Positions 30,775 through 40,130 of a stretch of 64,000 nucleotides of DNA are shown here, piece by piece. Source of the stretch: Candidatus Accumulibacter affinis (GTDB lineage Bacteria > Pseudomonadota > Gammaproteobacteria > Burkholderiales > Rhodocyclaceae); the NCBI GenBank assembly GCA_016713625.1, contig JADJOT010000006.1, positions 62,001 through 126,000 of the forward strand, in the 5' to 3' direction. Every line of letters begins with the position of its first letter. Positions within the stretch are counted from its first letter, which is position 1. The notes under the pieces are model-generated. The model searched no databases. It worked only from the letters and a program-made list of their open reading frames with translations, and had not been told where the DNA came from. Both the position numbers and the translations under genes were made by a program.

Positions 30775-33081
30775 TCAGAAGCGCAGGTTGAGGCCGGCAT
30801 AGAGCGAACGCCCCATGCCGGGAACGGCGATACCCCACGGTATCCCGTTGAGCATCATGGTCGATCCCTGACCCGTGTAGGCGCCGCCAAGTGGCAGCGA
30901 GTAGAACTTGTCGAAGAGATTTTCGACGCCGAGGTCGATGCGGACCTGCTTCCAGGTATAGCTGCCACGCAGGTTAGTCAGCCCGTAACCCGCGGTCTTG
31001 ATCTCGTTGCGCACGTCGGAGACATCGTCCTTCGCGGCAGCTGCGACCACTTCGACCGCACCGCTCCATCCCCCCAGCGTATGCGTCAGTGCCAGCTTGC
31101 CATTGAGCGGCAGGATGTTGTAGAGACCGTCATTGGTATCGAGATTCGTGCCGCGGGTGTAGGCGAGCGAACCCGTGAGGCCGAAGTCGCCCACCCCGGT
31201 CGAGGCGAGCAGCATACGCCCGGAGACATCGAGGCCGTACAGCTGGGCTGACTGGTTGGCGTACTGGAGCACAACGAACTGATTGGTCGTCGTCCGGTTG
31301 GCCGGCGTACAGGAGGCACCCAGCGGGCAGCGAATGGCATCGATGTAGTCGGTGACCCTTGTATAGTAGGGTGTGGCGCGGAATTCCCAGCGCTGGTCAG
31401 TGGCATGCAGGTGAAGTGTCGCGGAAACTGTGTGTGCCTGTTCCGGCTTGAGATTGATATTGCCGAAATAGCCGTTGCCGTCGCCGACGAAATTGTTCAT
31501 CACGGCAGCCATCGACCAGGTCGACCAGGTGTAGCGTTCATACAGGTTGGGGGAGCGCACCTTGCGCGCGACACCGAACTCGATGTCGCTGTTGGCATCC
31601 GGCGTATAGCGGGCGAGCGCCGTCAGGTCCCAGTTGTTGTCGGTACGTTCGCGGTCTTGCACGTTGAAAGCGGCGGCGTCCCTCTTCTGGTCGTTCACCA
31701 TCATTCCCATGCCGTTGGTGTTCGGGTCATAGCCGCGAACATTGCCGGCATCCGTCTTGACCCGTTCATAGCGGGCACCGAGCAGGGTCAGCCATTGCGT
31801 GTTGAGGCGCGACTCCCATTCCCCGAACAGTCCGAGGCGATCGCGTGTGCCGTCATTGATGTTTTCGAAAGTGCCGGGCCACATGGCGGCGCCTGAAGGC
31901 GGCCACCAGTCGTCGAGGGTGTAGTGCTGATAGAGGCCGCCAACGCGGAGCAGGTTCTGCGCGTCGAGATTCACATCCGCCTTGACGTTCACCCCGGTGT
32001 TGCTGCTCTTGGTGTACATCGGCATGCCGGCCGCGCAGTTGGCGCTGATCGGCGAACAGGGTGCGCCGTTGCCCGCCATGGGTCCACCGGATTGGATCCC
32101 GTACCAGAACCGCTTGTCGGGTCCGAAATCCATGTAATGCGGGTCAACCCTTTCGTAGTAGGCGCGCGCCTCCAGCATTCCCCAGTCGTACTGGCCGAGA
32201 TAGCGCAGGTTGATGGTCTTCTGCTCGTTGTCGAGCATGTCCATGCGCTGGTTCGGATAAAGTTGTTCGGGGATGTGCTGAAAGCCGAACTTGGCCTCGA
32301 CGAGATGGTCGCCGCCTTTCAGCGCGACGCTCAGCATCTGGTTCAGGCTCTCGTAGGCTGTCGAGCCGACCTCGTCGAGCGGCAGCGTATGGCCGGCCCG
32401 GCCCGTCGCCGTGGTCGTCTTGAAGTTGCCGCCGGCGCTGTAGTTGTCGGCCTGGGCGCTCGAACCCGTGTAGGTCAGGCTGATGTTTTCGGTGGCGGCA
32501 GTAGCCGCGATATTGGCCCCCCAGGCGTTGCCATTACTGCGGTAGAAACCGCCGATCTGGCCCGTAGTCAGATAGCCCTGGCCGGGCGCAGCGAACACCG
32601 GTGCCGGCGTCTCGGCGATGATGGTGCCGGCAATGCTGTCGCCGCCGACGCTGACCGGCGTGATCCCGGAGTAGACCCTGAGCGTGCCGACATTGGTCGG
32701 GTCGATATAGGACAGCGGCGGGTTCATGTGGTTGGGGCATGAGGCGATCAGGTCCATACCGTCGACCTGGATGCGGATGCGGTCGTCGGCCAGGCCGCGG
32801 ATGACGGGCAGGCTGGATACGCCACCGGCACCGTAGACGCTGACGCCGGGCAGACTGTCGAGAATTGTCGCTGAATCGCTGGTACGCGCCCGGTACGGGG
32901 CGATGCTTTGCGCGTCGAGGCGGCGGGCCTCGAAGGGCTCCCGCTCGTCGATTTTTGACGCCCTGACGACGACTTCGCTCATTACCGGCGTAGTTGAGCT
33001 TTCCTGTGCAGCGGCTCCTTGCCAGAGGCCCGGCACGGCGATAGCGATGGCCAGCGCAATCGGCCTTCTGGTGAAACGCAT
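30775..33081 (-). CDS. TonB-dependent copper receptor (OprC/NosA-like)
   Basis: 768 residues. A signal peptide (MRFTRRPIALAIAIAVPGLW, cut after QGAAA), a plug domain (SATILDSLPGVSVYGAGG; LPVIRGLADDRIRIQVDGMD) and a 22-strand-type barrel ending in an aromatic residue (LYAGLNLRF). The copper-site motif of OprC is visible: CxxxM at Cys115-Met119 (CPNHMNPPLSYID) and HxM at His315-Met317 (DPHYMDFG). A strong GGGGGAGG ribosome site precedes ATG 33081. It would import copper across the outer membrane with TonB, useful for cytochrome oxidases and nitrous oxide reductase. The gene stands alone. Confidence 0.88.
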   Translation of the reverse strand: MRFTRRPIALAIAIAVPGLWQGAAAQESSTTPVMSEVVVRASKIDEREPFEARRLDAQSIAPYRARTSDSATILDSLPGVSVYGAGGVSSLPVIRGLADDRIRIQVDGMDLIASCPNHMNPPLSYIDPTNVGTLRVYSGITPVSVGGDSIAGTIIAETPAPVFAAPGQGYLTTGQIGGFYRSNGNAWGANIAATAATENISLTYTGSSAQADNYSAGGNFKTTTATGRAGHTLPLDEVGSTAYESLNQMLSVALKGGDHLVEAKFGFQHIPEQLYPNQRMDMLDNEQKTINLRYLGQYDWGMLEARAYYERVDPHYMDFGPDKRFWYGIQSGGPMAGNGAPCSPISANCAAGMPMYTKSSNTGVNVKADVNLDAQNLLRVGGLYQHYTLDDWWPPSGAAMWPGTFENINDGTRDRLGLFGEWESRLNTQWLTLLGARYERVKTDAGNVRGYDPNTNGMGMMVNDQKRDAAAFNVQDRERTDNNWDLTALARYTPDANSDIEFGVARKVRSPNLYERYTWSTWSMAAVMNNFVGDGNGYFGNINLKPEQAHTVSATLHLHATDQRWEFRATPYYTRVTDYIDAIRCPLGASCTPANRTTTNQFVVLQYANQSAQLYGLDVSGRMLLASTGVGDFGLTGSLAYTRGTNLDTNDGLYNILPLNGKLALTHTLGGWSGAVEVVAAAAKDDVSDVRNEIKTAGYGLTNLRGSYTWKQVRIDLGVENLFDKFYSLPLGGAYTGQGSTMMLNGIPWGIAVPGMGRSLYAGLNLRF

Positions 33082-33257
33082 TGTTGACCTCCCCCTGTTG
33101 TTGACAGCGGTATTCTAGGGAGGGGCGCAGCGCTGGGGAATGCGGCATATCGTCGCACAAGCCACTGTTCCTGATGCCAATCAATGGCGGCTGCGGCACG
33201 GCAGAGGATGGTCACCGCCCCCGGCGCCGACGGGATCCGATGAAACCGGGGAGACGA

Positions 33258-33899
33258 TCACCCCACCGCGGGCGGCGGCGCGTCCTCCGATAGACCAGGC
33301 AGCAACCTCTGCGCAATCTCCCTGGCCCAGGGGTTGATCTCGCCGTAGGTCTTCACGAGGCGACCTTCCGAGGCGCGAAACAGCAGCCTGGCGCGGGCGT
33401 CGTCGATCGAGTTGTCGTAGAGATAGGTACGGTCGGCCAGCCAGGCGACAAAATAGCAGTAGGCGAGCGATCGGGTGTAGCGGGTGATGATTTTGGGGAT
33501 CGGCACGTCGTGCCCACCTTCCATGACTCGCATGGCCACCCGCTTGGCGTTGATCGAGGGGTCGTCGGTGCCGACGAAGAACAGGCGGATGAAAAACCCC
33601 GCTTCGCGCGCCCGCTGGATGAAGTCGAGCTTGTCCGGAGCCGACAGCACGGTTTCAAACGCCAGACTGCGTCCGTGCTCGAGGCAATGCTCACGGATCT
33701 CGGTGGCCCGTTGCGCCGCCTGGATCACCGCCGCCGGCGAGTTCCAGTCGCCGAACTCGTCGCGGGCAATGAAGTCTGGATTGACGTAGACACAACCGCC
33801 CATCCACTCGTGCATCAGCAGTTGTTGCGTGATCGAGGTTTTCCCCGAACCGTTGGGGCCGGCAACGACGATCAGCCGGGGTCCTGCCCCGTCGCTCAT
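33258..33899 (-). CDS. Zeta-toxin-like P-loop kinase
   Basis: 213 residues with Walker A (GPNGSGKTSI at about 14-23) and the zeta features YVNPDFIARDEFGDW and LAFETVLSAPDKLDFI, RLFFVGTDDPSINAKRVAMR. Zeta toxins phosphorylate UDP-N-acetylsugars and block cell-wall synthesis; related family members act on other small molecules. It overlaps the small upstream gene by 4 nt (ATGA), fitting an antitoxin-toxin pair. Confidence 0.85.
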   Translation of the reverse strand: MSDGAGPRLIVVAGPNGSGKTSITQQLLMHEWMGGCVYVNPDFIARDEFGDWNSPAAVIQAAQRATEIREHCLEHGRSLAFETVLSAPDKLDFIQRAREAGFFIRLFFVGTDDPSINAKRVAMRVMEGGHDVPIPKIITRYTRSLAYCYFVAWLADRTYLYDNSIDDARARLLFRASEGRLVKTYGEINPWAREIAQRLLPGLSEDAPPPAVG

Positions 33900-34090
33900 G
33901 CCTCGCGCTGGAGGGGCAGCTTGATGGCCGTGATCTCGGCCCGCAGGCGAAGCATGAGCTGGGCGCGGGCCGCCTGGGCGTGCCTGCGCGCTGCCGTGGC
34001 CACCGCCTCCATGAGGTCTTCGAGTTGCTCGTCGGACGGTTCATGGATGATGTCATTCAGATCGAATGGTTGTAATGATTGTAATTGCAT
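33896..34090 (-). CDS. Small protein, likely antitoxin of the zeta-like toxin
   Basis: 64 residues, acidic N-terminal half (FDLNDIIHEPSDEQLEDLME) and helical basic second half (AARRHAQAARAQLMLRLRAE). It is translationally coupled to the zeta-like kinase through an ATGA overlap. No known epsilon-antitoxin similarity is visible, so the antitoxin role rests on position and size. Confidence 0.6.
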   Translation of the reverse strand: MQLQSLQPFDLNDIIHEPSDEQLEDLMEAVATAARRHAQAARAQLMLRLRAEITAIKLPLQREA

Positions 34091-34253
34091 CGCTTCCTCC
34101 AGAATCGGTCAACGGCTCGCTATCTGCCGGCCAGCCTCGATTCTAACCCAAGCCGAGGGTCGACGGCCGCTCCTTCGCACCACCGTCCGCCGCGGCAGTG
34201 GTCGCGGCAATGCCGGCGACCCCGCGCCATTCCCTGGCCGGGCGCCCGGCGGT

Positions 34254-35501
34254 TCACGCCGAGGCTTCTTCAGCCACGCGCTCGAGACCCATCCAGGCAC
34301 AAACTTCAGCGCGCAGGTCGACCAGTTGTGCGGGTTCGAGCAGGCGGATGCGGTAGGCGCGGGCGCGCTCGCGCGCCGCCGAGCCGGTGACCGGTTGCAG
34401 CCGCCTGGCGGTGAGCAGCCAGGTTTCCCCGAGCGCACCACCGAGATGTCGACGCAGGCTGTCCAGACGATTGAGGATCGACTGGCTGCCGCCTTCGGTA
34501 CTGATCTGCACGCCGGTCTTGCATTCGAGCACCAGCAACTGGTTGCGCCAGACCAGGGCGGCATCGAGCTCGTTGCCGGCTGCTTCCTGCACGCCCTGCC
34601 CCGCGTCAACCCGTACATTGGTGCCCCAATGCCCATCCGGGATCACTCCGTCGGCCTGCAGCCCGGCCAGTGTCAGCCAGGTCCACTCCTCGAGCCAGCC
34701 GCCACCGGCGTATCTTGCCGCCGCCTCGCTGGCAAAGACGAAACGGCAATCGCCATCCCATTGCCAGATGCCCGCCTGTTCGAAGGCTTGTGCCAGGTCG
34801 TGGTTGGTAGCAAAGAGCTGGCGCTGCGCGAGGATTTCGTCGCGAAAGCTGCGCACGATGCTGCCGTCCGGACGCGTCTGCGGCAATGCTTCGCGCGTCA
34901 GCCGGTTGACGTAGCCGAAAAAACCGTTCAGCTGCGGCGCCTCGCGCACCAAACGCTCGGTCAGACCGGCGCGCGCGGCAACGCTGCACGCGAAGACCGG
35001 ATTCCAGGTGGGGTCAGCCACCACGCGATAGCCCTGCATCTGCAGGACGTCGATCAGCTTGAGCATGTCCGCCGGCAGGCGTAACGCCCGGCCACCGCCG
35101 AGATGCTCCAGCAGACCATGGCGCGTATCACAGTACCAGGCATCCCCAAGCCCGGCGAGCGCGCCGACGAAGCCGAAGGACATCACTTTGGTACCGCCAC
35201 TTGCATTGAGGTCAATCGGCAGGCCTGGGTAACGGCTCTGCAGGTCCGCAGCAAGTTCCCGGGCGTAGCGGGTAATGCTCCCGAGATCATGGTCTGGGGT
35301 GTGCTCGACGGTATGCACCGCCTCGGGCGGCCAGCCAGCGTCGTGCAAGACGCGGCTGACCTGCAGCGCGCCGGCGAGTGCCTGCTCCGAATCACTAGCC
35401 GCTATGACCACCTGCACAGGGCGCAACCGCAGGGCGGGCAGAGTGTTCTGCATGATCTGCTCGGAAGCGAGGCAGACGAGGATACGCGGCTGGAATTCCA
35501 T
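34254..35501 (-). CDS. CARF-domain nuclease, Card1/Can2-like (DUF1887)
   Basis: 415 residues from ATG 35501 (MEFQPRILVCLASEQIMQN), which begins the first CARF strand. The N-terminal CARF domain (about 1-140) has the ligand-loop motif NASGGTKVM at 99-107. The C-terminal domain has the PD-(D/E)xK nuclease signature, ELDAALVWRN (Glu311, Asp313) and LVLECKTG (Glu326, Lys328). Family members are cyclic-oligoadenylate-activated DNA/RNA nucleases of type III CRISPR systems. No cas gene or array was recognised in this window, so it is either orphan or acts in trans. The neighbour is a zeta-toxin module. Confidence 0.85.
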   Translation of the reverse strand: MEFQPRILVCLASEQIMQNTLPALRLRPVQVVIAASDSEQALAGALQVSRVLHDAGWPPEAVHTVEHTPDHDLGSITRYARELAADLQSRYPGLPIDLNASGGTKVMSFGFVGALAGLGDAWYCDTRHGLLEHLGGGRALRLPADMLKLIDVLQMQGYRVVADPTWNPVFACSVAARAGLTERLVREAPQLNGFFGYVNRLTREALPQTRPDGSIVRSFRDEILAQRQLFATNHDLAQAFEQAGIWQWDGDCRFVFASEAAARYAGGGWLEEWTWLTLAGLQADGVIPDGHWGTNVRVDAGQGVQEAAGNELDAALVWRNQLLVLECKTGVQISTEGGSQSILNRLDSLRRHLGGALGETWLLTARRLQPVTGSAARERARAYRIRLLEPAQLVDLRAEVCAWMGLERVAEEASA

Positions 35502-35773
35502 TCGATGTTTCCGTTGGCGACAAACAGCCTCCATTGTGCGCCTGTTCGGGGCAGCTGGGAGGCGGTGCCGGCACGCCGCCGCCGGCAGGAATCAAAGGTT
35601 CTGGGTAGCGGAACATGCGCCGCGGCACGCTTCCTCCCTTTCGGCGTCAAAGCGGCGCAACAACTATGTTTGCCTGCACCTGCCCGACCCTGAGATACTT
35701 GGCAGCTTCCGATCCAGCGCGCAAACGGCGGCCTCCGACCAGCAGGCGACACCCAACTCACCTCCCTTCGACG

Positions 35774-36598
35774 ATGAAAACCAGACGCATCCATACTCTG
35801 CACCGGCCAGCGGTCGGCCCGCCGCGTTGTCCACCCCTCCTTTTCGTGCATGGCGGTTATGCGACGGCCGGCTGCTGGGACGAGTACTTTCTGCCCTGGT
35901 TCAGCGGCCGCGGCTTCGACTGCCACGCCCTGGACCTCGCGGGTCACGGTGGCAGCGAGAGCCGCGAGCAACTACACTCGTACGGACTCGACGACTACGC
36001 CGAGGATCTCGCCCAGGTGGTGCAGGAACTCGATGTTGCGCCGATCCTCATCGGCCACTCGATGAGCAGCGTCGTGGTCGAGCGTTTTCTCGAACGTCAC
36101 CAGGCGCACGCCGCAGTCCTGATGGCACCGGTGCCACCGACCGGCATCCTCGGCGCGACGATGAAAATCGCCATGACCACGCCTGCTTTCTTCGACCAGC
36201 AGGCGCGCGCCACCCGCGGCGAGTACACGGCCGACGCTCTGCAGACGATGCGTGACGTGTACTACTCCGCGGACACCCGAACCGCGGATCTCATCCGCTT
36301 CGGGCCCTTGTTCCAGCCCGAGTCCCGCCGCGCCCTCCTCGACCTGACCCTGTTGGCCATGCACATCGGCCGCCGCCGAGCGAGGCTGCCGGCCCTGGTC
36401 GTTGGCGGCGCAGCGGACGCCGTTTTCCCTTCCGCGGGCCTGGGCTTCACTGCTGCACGCTGGCAGGCCGAGGTGGCGGTGATTCCTCGCGCCGGCCATA
36501 CCCTGATGCTCGACGCCCACTGGCAGGCAGCTGCCGAACGGATCCTTGCCTGGATCGAACAGCAGCCGCAGGGAACCCACGCCGCGATGGGCGCTTGA
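35774..36598 (+). CDS. Alpha/beta-hydrolase
   Basis: 274 residues from ATG 35774 (MKTRRIHTLHRPAV). The oxyanion region is FVHGGYATAGCWDEY; the nucleophile elbow is IGHSMSSVVVERF; a lid with APVPPTGILGATMK follows; the acid/His part is VGGAADAVFPSA and PRAGHTLMLDAHW. This is a full catalytic triad in the usual order. Substrate unknown; such enzymes hydrolyse esters, lactones or thioesters. Transcribed alone. Confidence 0.85.
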   Translation: MKTRRIHTLHRPAVGPPRCPPLLFVHGGYATAGCWDEYFLPWFSGRGFDCHALDLAGHGGSESREQLHSYGLDDYAEDLAQVVQELDVAPILIGHSMSSVVVERFLERHQAHAAVLMAPVPPTGILGATMKIAMTTPAFFDQQARATRGEYTADALQTMRDVYYSADTRTADLIRFGPLFQPESRRALLDLTLLAMHIGRRRARLPALVVGGAADAVFPSAGLGFTAARWQAEVAVIPRAGHTLMLDAHWQAAAERILAWIEQQPQGTHAAMGA

Positions 36599-36864
36599 GC
36601 CAGCGGGACAGAGCCACATTTCGACCGTGATCAGGGCTGCCAATGCCGGGATAGCTGGTGTTCGTGTAGCCGCCCGGGCCGAGTTCGCGCACCGCCCGCA
36701 TCGCCCCGGCCGCATCCTCCGACTCGACCGCAATCGTGCGGGTGTCTGACTGCGCAGCAGAACAAGCGGCAAAGGCGAGAGGCTAGGCAAATGAATCGCC
36801 AGGGAGCAATATAGGCGGAACGTCCTGGCGGCAAGACGATGTCAGCATCACGAGGAGGCCGGAA
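36599..36864. other. Intergenic, with a lipoprotein-like remnant on the minus strand
   Basis: One minus-strand frame reads LAFAACSAAQSDTRTIAVES followed by a glycine/tyrosine-rich stretch, resembling a lipobox and mature N-terminus. A stop codon upstream leaves no start codon. I treat it as a possible remnant only. Confidence 0.25.
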
Positions 36865-38082
36865 ATGAGAGCCCGCACAACAGAAACTTCCGAGGGTTGG
36901 GATCTCCTGCGCAATCCCCCCGAGTTCTCGCTGGTCCTCGGCGGGCCGCTCTTCCAGCTTTTCCGTCGGGCACACCTGACCGACGATGCGCTGATGATGG
37001 TGCGGCAGCGCCTCATCGTCATCGTGCTGTTTACCTGGCTGCCGCTGCTGCTGCTCTCGGCGCTGGAAGGAAACCTGTGGGGCGGCAGTAACCGCGTGCC
37101 GTTCCTGTTCGATATCGAGGTTCACGTCCGCTTCCTGGTGGTGCTGCCCCTGCTGATCGTTGCCGAACTGGTGGTACACCGGCGCATGCGCCCCCTGTTG
37201 CTGCAGTTCCTCGAACGGAACCTGATTCCCGAGAACTCCATGGCGCGATTCTCGGCGACCGTCGCATCGGCGTTCCGGCTGCGCAACTCGGTACTCGCCG
37301 AGCTACTGCTGATCGCCTTCGTGTACGGGGTCGGCGTCCTGATCGTCTGGCGCCTTTACTTCGCGCTCGACACGGCGACGTGGTACGCCACCCCAACCGC
37401 CGATGGCTCGCAGCTCTCGCTCGCCGGAATGTGGTTTGGCTACGTGAGCCTGCCGATCTTTCAGTTCCTGTTGTGCCGGTGGTATTTCCGGCTGTTCATC
37501 TGGGCGCGCTTCCTCTGGCAGGTATCGCGCATCGAGTTGAGCCTGGTTCCGACGCATCCGGATTCCCTCGGCGGCCTCAGTTTTGTCTCCGGACAGGTCT
37601 ATGCCTTCACTGTACTCGCTGTCGCACATGGCGCCCTGCTTGCCGGCAACCTGGCCAACCGTATCTTCTTCCTGGGAGCCGTGCTGACCGACTTCAAGGT
37701 CGAGATTGCCGTCGTCGTCATCTTCATGTTGTGCGTGGTGCTTTGCCCACTCCTGGTTTTTGCGCCGCAGCTTGCGCAGGCGAAGCGCACGGGTTCGCGC
37801 GAATATGGCGTGCTGGCCGAACGCTACGTCCGCGAATTCGACGCCAAGTGGGTCCGCGGCGGAGCGCCGGCCGATGAACCGCTTCTCGGCAGCGCCGACA
37901 TCCAGTCCCTCGCCGACATGGGAAACAGCTTCTCGGTCGTCCAGAACATGCGCATCGTGCCGATCAAACGGGACGATCTCCTCCGGCTGGTGGGCGCCAC
38001 GCTGGCACCAGTCGTGCCGCTGGGGCTGACCATGATGTCGCTCGAAGACTTGCTGAAAAAGCTGATGGGTGTGTTGTTCTAG
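36865..38082 (+). CDS. Integral membrane protein of unknown function
   Basis: 405 residues with about six membrane segments (LIVIVLFTWLPLLLLSAL, FLVVLPLLIVAELVV, ELLLIAFVYGVGVLIVW, WFGYVSLPIFQFLLCRWYF, IAVVVIFMLCVVLCPLLVF, and a C-terminal segment). A ribosome site gaggagg-like run (cgaggaggcc) precedes ATG 36865. The polar loop LAERYVREFDAKWVRGGAPA and the C-terminal NMRIVPIKRDDLLRL suggest cytoplasmic regions. I do not recognise a named family. Confidence 0.75.
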   Translation: MRARTTETSEGWDLLRNPPEFSLVLGGPLFQLFRRAHLTDDALMMVRQRLIVIVLFTWLPLLLLSALEGNLWGGSNRVPFLFDIEVHVRFLVVLPLLIVAELVVHRRMRPLLLQFLERNLIPENSMARFSATVASAFRLRNSVLAELLLIAFVYGVGVLIVWRLYFALDTATWYATPTADGSQLSLAGMWFGYVSLPIFQFLLCRWYFRLFIWARFLWQVSRIELSLVPTHPDSLGGLSFVSGQVYAFTVLAVAHGALLAGNLANRIFFLGAVLTDFKVEIAVVVIFMLCVVLCPLLVFAPQLAQAKRTGSREYGVLAERYVREFDAKWVRGGAPADEPLLGSADIQSLADMGNSFSVVQNMRIVPIKRDDLLRLVGATLAPVVPLGLTMMSLEDLLKKLMGVLF

Positions 38083-38177
38083 CGTAGCGCTGCATGCTGT
38101 CTGGATACTGAACGTCAGCGATGAACTGACAAACTGGAGGCTTAGTGCGTATACTGCTGTTCCCTTGGTCGATCGTA

Positions 38178-38577
<400 letters not shown>

Positions 38578-38578
38578 C

Positions 38579-38656
38579 CGTGCGGAATGTCGGCAGGACA
38601 AGGGCGACACCAAGCAGGACTCGCGCGATACCGCTCGGGACATCAAGAAACAATAG
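38579..38656 (+). pseudogene. C-terminal end of a small lysine/aspartate-rich protein
   Basis: Immediately after the G/C block the plus frame reads NRAECRQDKGDTKQDSRDTA and then RDIKKQ before a stop. This repeated D-K/Q-D style matches small secreted stress-type proteins of proteobacteria. The N-terminal part is lost in the artefact. Low certainty. Confidence 0.35.
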
Positions 38657-38834
38657 TTGAAGTAGGTAGGCCCCAGCCTCTGCCGTTGTCGGGGATTTCC
38701 ATTCTCTCGCTCCTGCCGGCTGGACCCTTCCTCCGGCAGCGGGCATTGCTGGTCAAAACGGACGACTGCGTGCAGTCATTTCGCTGCCGCTTCGCTCTAG
38801 CCGCTACCCGCTACCCGCGCACGTCAGCCACTAT

Positions 38835-39032
38835 TCAGCGCCGAACGCCCGCGCGGTTCACGCCGCCATTTTGATTGGTTGCGCTTACACCCGGACCCGC
38901 AGCCGCGGCGGGCCGAGCCACACAACCTTTGGGTACGCCCACGGTTTTGCAATAAACGACCGCGCTGGCGGGTGTGGCAGTGAAAACCAGGCCCAAGGCC
39001 AGCGCTGTAGCGACAATTGTTCGGTTCATCAT
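38835..39032 (-). CDS. Small secreted protein, 65 aa
   Basis: Signal peptide MMNRTIVATALALGLVFTAT with cleavage after PASA, leaving a mature peptide of about 41 residues starting VVYCKTVGVPKGCVARP and ending NRAGVRR. Two cysteines could form a disulfide. Similar short periplasmic peptides occur as unnamed proteins in many proteobacteria. The start codon is followed by a clean signal sequence; a ribosome site aaggagt lies just upstream. Confidence 0.7.
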   Translation of the reverse strand: MMNRTIVATALALGLVFTATPASAVVYCKTVGVPKGCVARPAAAAGPGVSATNQNGGVNRAGVRR

Positions 39033-39215
39033 TAACTCCTTCGTAAGTAAACAAACGCGAAAGGCGACGCTTCAAGATACGAAACGTCAGCTTACACCCA
39101 AATCGTTGGTTCTAGGTCGTCTACCACCATTCCACCATTCAGAAAAATCGGCAGCGGTCAGTGCGGCAACTCTGCGGCTGGCTGCTTTGGCCTCCGCCCT
39201 GGTGCGCACACAGTC

Positions 39216-39899
39216 TCATGCGGACGCAGCGAAGGCGTCATTCAGGCGCGTTGCGCCAAACAGAATGATCCTCAGCTGTTGAACGAAGTTCTCCGACATC
39301 TCGGCCTCCAGCAACGCTTGATCGGGGGGTAAATCGAGAATGTCGGTCGCCGCCGCGAGCATGGTCATCACGATCATGCCGCACACCATCTGCAGACTTG
39401 CCGTTGGCAATCGCGCGTAGAGGCCGCGCATCCGGAAGTCCTGCGCCATTTCGTTGGTGAAATGGGTCACGTCATTGCGAATCGCGAGGCGCAGGATGCG
39501 GCTGCCCCCGGATCGCTCGCTCGAGATAAACAGGAACTGCAAGCGGTTCAGCTTGACATGCTCCTGATAGACGCGGACCGATCGCCGCAGCATGTCGCGC
39601 GGCGCCACGTCCATCTTGCGTGCCTCGCGCAGCAGGCGGCGCAGCGTGATCCCTGCCTCCTCGACGAGCACCAGACCCAGTTCGTCGGTGTTGCGGAAGT
39701 GACGATAGAAGGCGTTCGGCACGACGCCGGCTTCACGGGCGATTTCGCGCAAGCCGAGACTGGTGAAACTGCGTCCCTCGCCCATCAGGTTCAGGGCGGC
39801 CTGCAGGAGATTGGCGCGCGTCACGTCCTTGCGCGCACTGCGTGTCAGGGGTTCGGGATTCTTCAATGCAGGTCTTCTGGCAACTATGGCAGCGCTCAT
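39216..39899 (-). CDS. TetR-family regulator, FabR-like
   Basis: 227 residues from ATG 39899 (MSAAIVARRPALKN). The helix-turn-helix is clear: NLLQAALNLMGEGRSFTSLG, then LREIAREAGVVPNAFYRHF. The stretch VVPNAFYRHFRNTDELGLVL closely matches the FabR group, which represses unsaturated fatty-acid synthesis genes. It is divergent from the acyl-CoA dehydrogenase gene, so it probably controls that promoter in the 230-bp gap between them. The longer upstream in-frame start at 39950 is less likely. Confidence 0.82.
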   Translation of the reverse strand: MSAAIVARRPALKNPEPLTRSARKDVTRANLLQAALNLMGEGRSFTSLGLREIAREAGVVPNAFYRHFRNTDELGLVLVEEAGITLRRLLREARKMDVAPRDMLRRSVRVYQEHVKLNRLQFLFISSERSGGSRILRLAIRNDVTHFTNEMAQDFRMRGLYARLPTASLQMVCGMIVMTMLAAATDILDLPPDQALLEAEMSENFVQQLRIILFGATRLNDAFAASA

Positions 39900-40130
39900 G
39901 GCTCGCCATCTTAAAACACTTGTATCGAAAAATGCAGGTTTCTGAACCATAAATTTTACTACAAGTCAGTTTGATACGGAGAGATGACAAAAAACTGAGC
40001 TTTTCTCCTAATTTTTTAGTGGACACTTGTACACCATTTGTCGTACCCTGAAAACGCTGACCACCCGCCGCTCGATAAAGCCAGGCGGGCAGTGCATAGC
40101 GATTCCGTCCTTTTCGTGAAAGACCGCAGC

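Noticed and set aside
36570..36760. Lipoprotein-like segment on the minus strand
   Set aside because: No start codon and a stop directly upstream; kept only as a note on the intergenic region.
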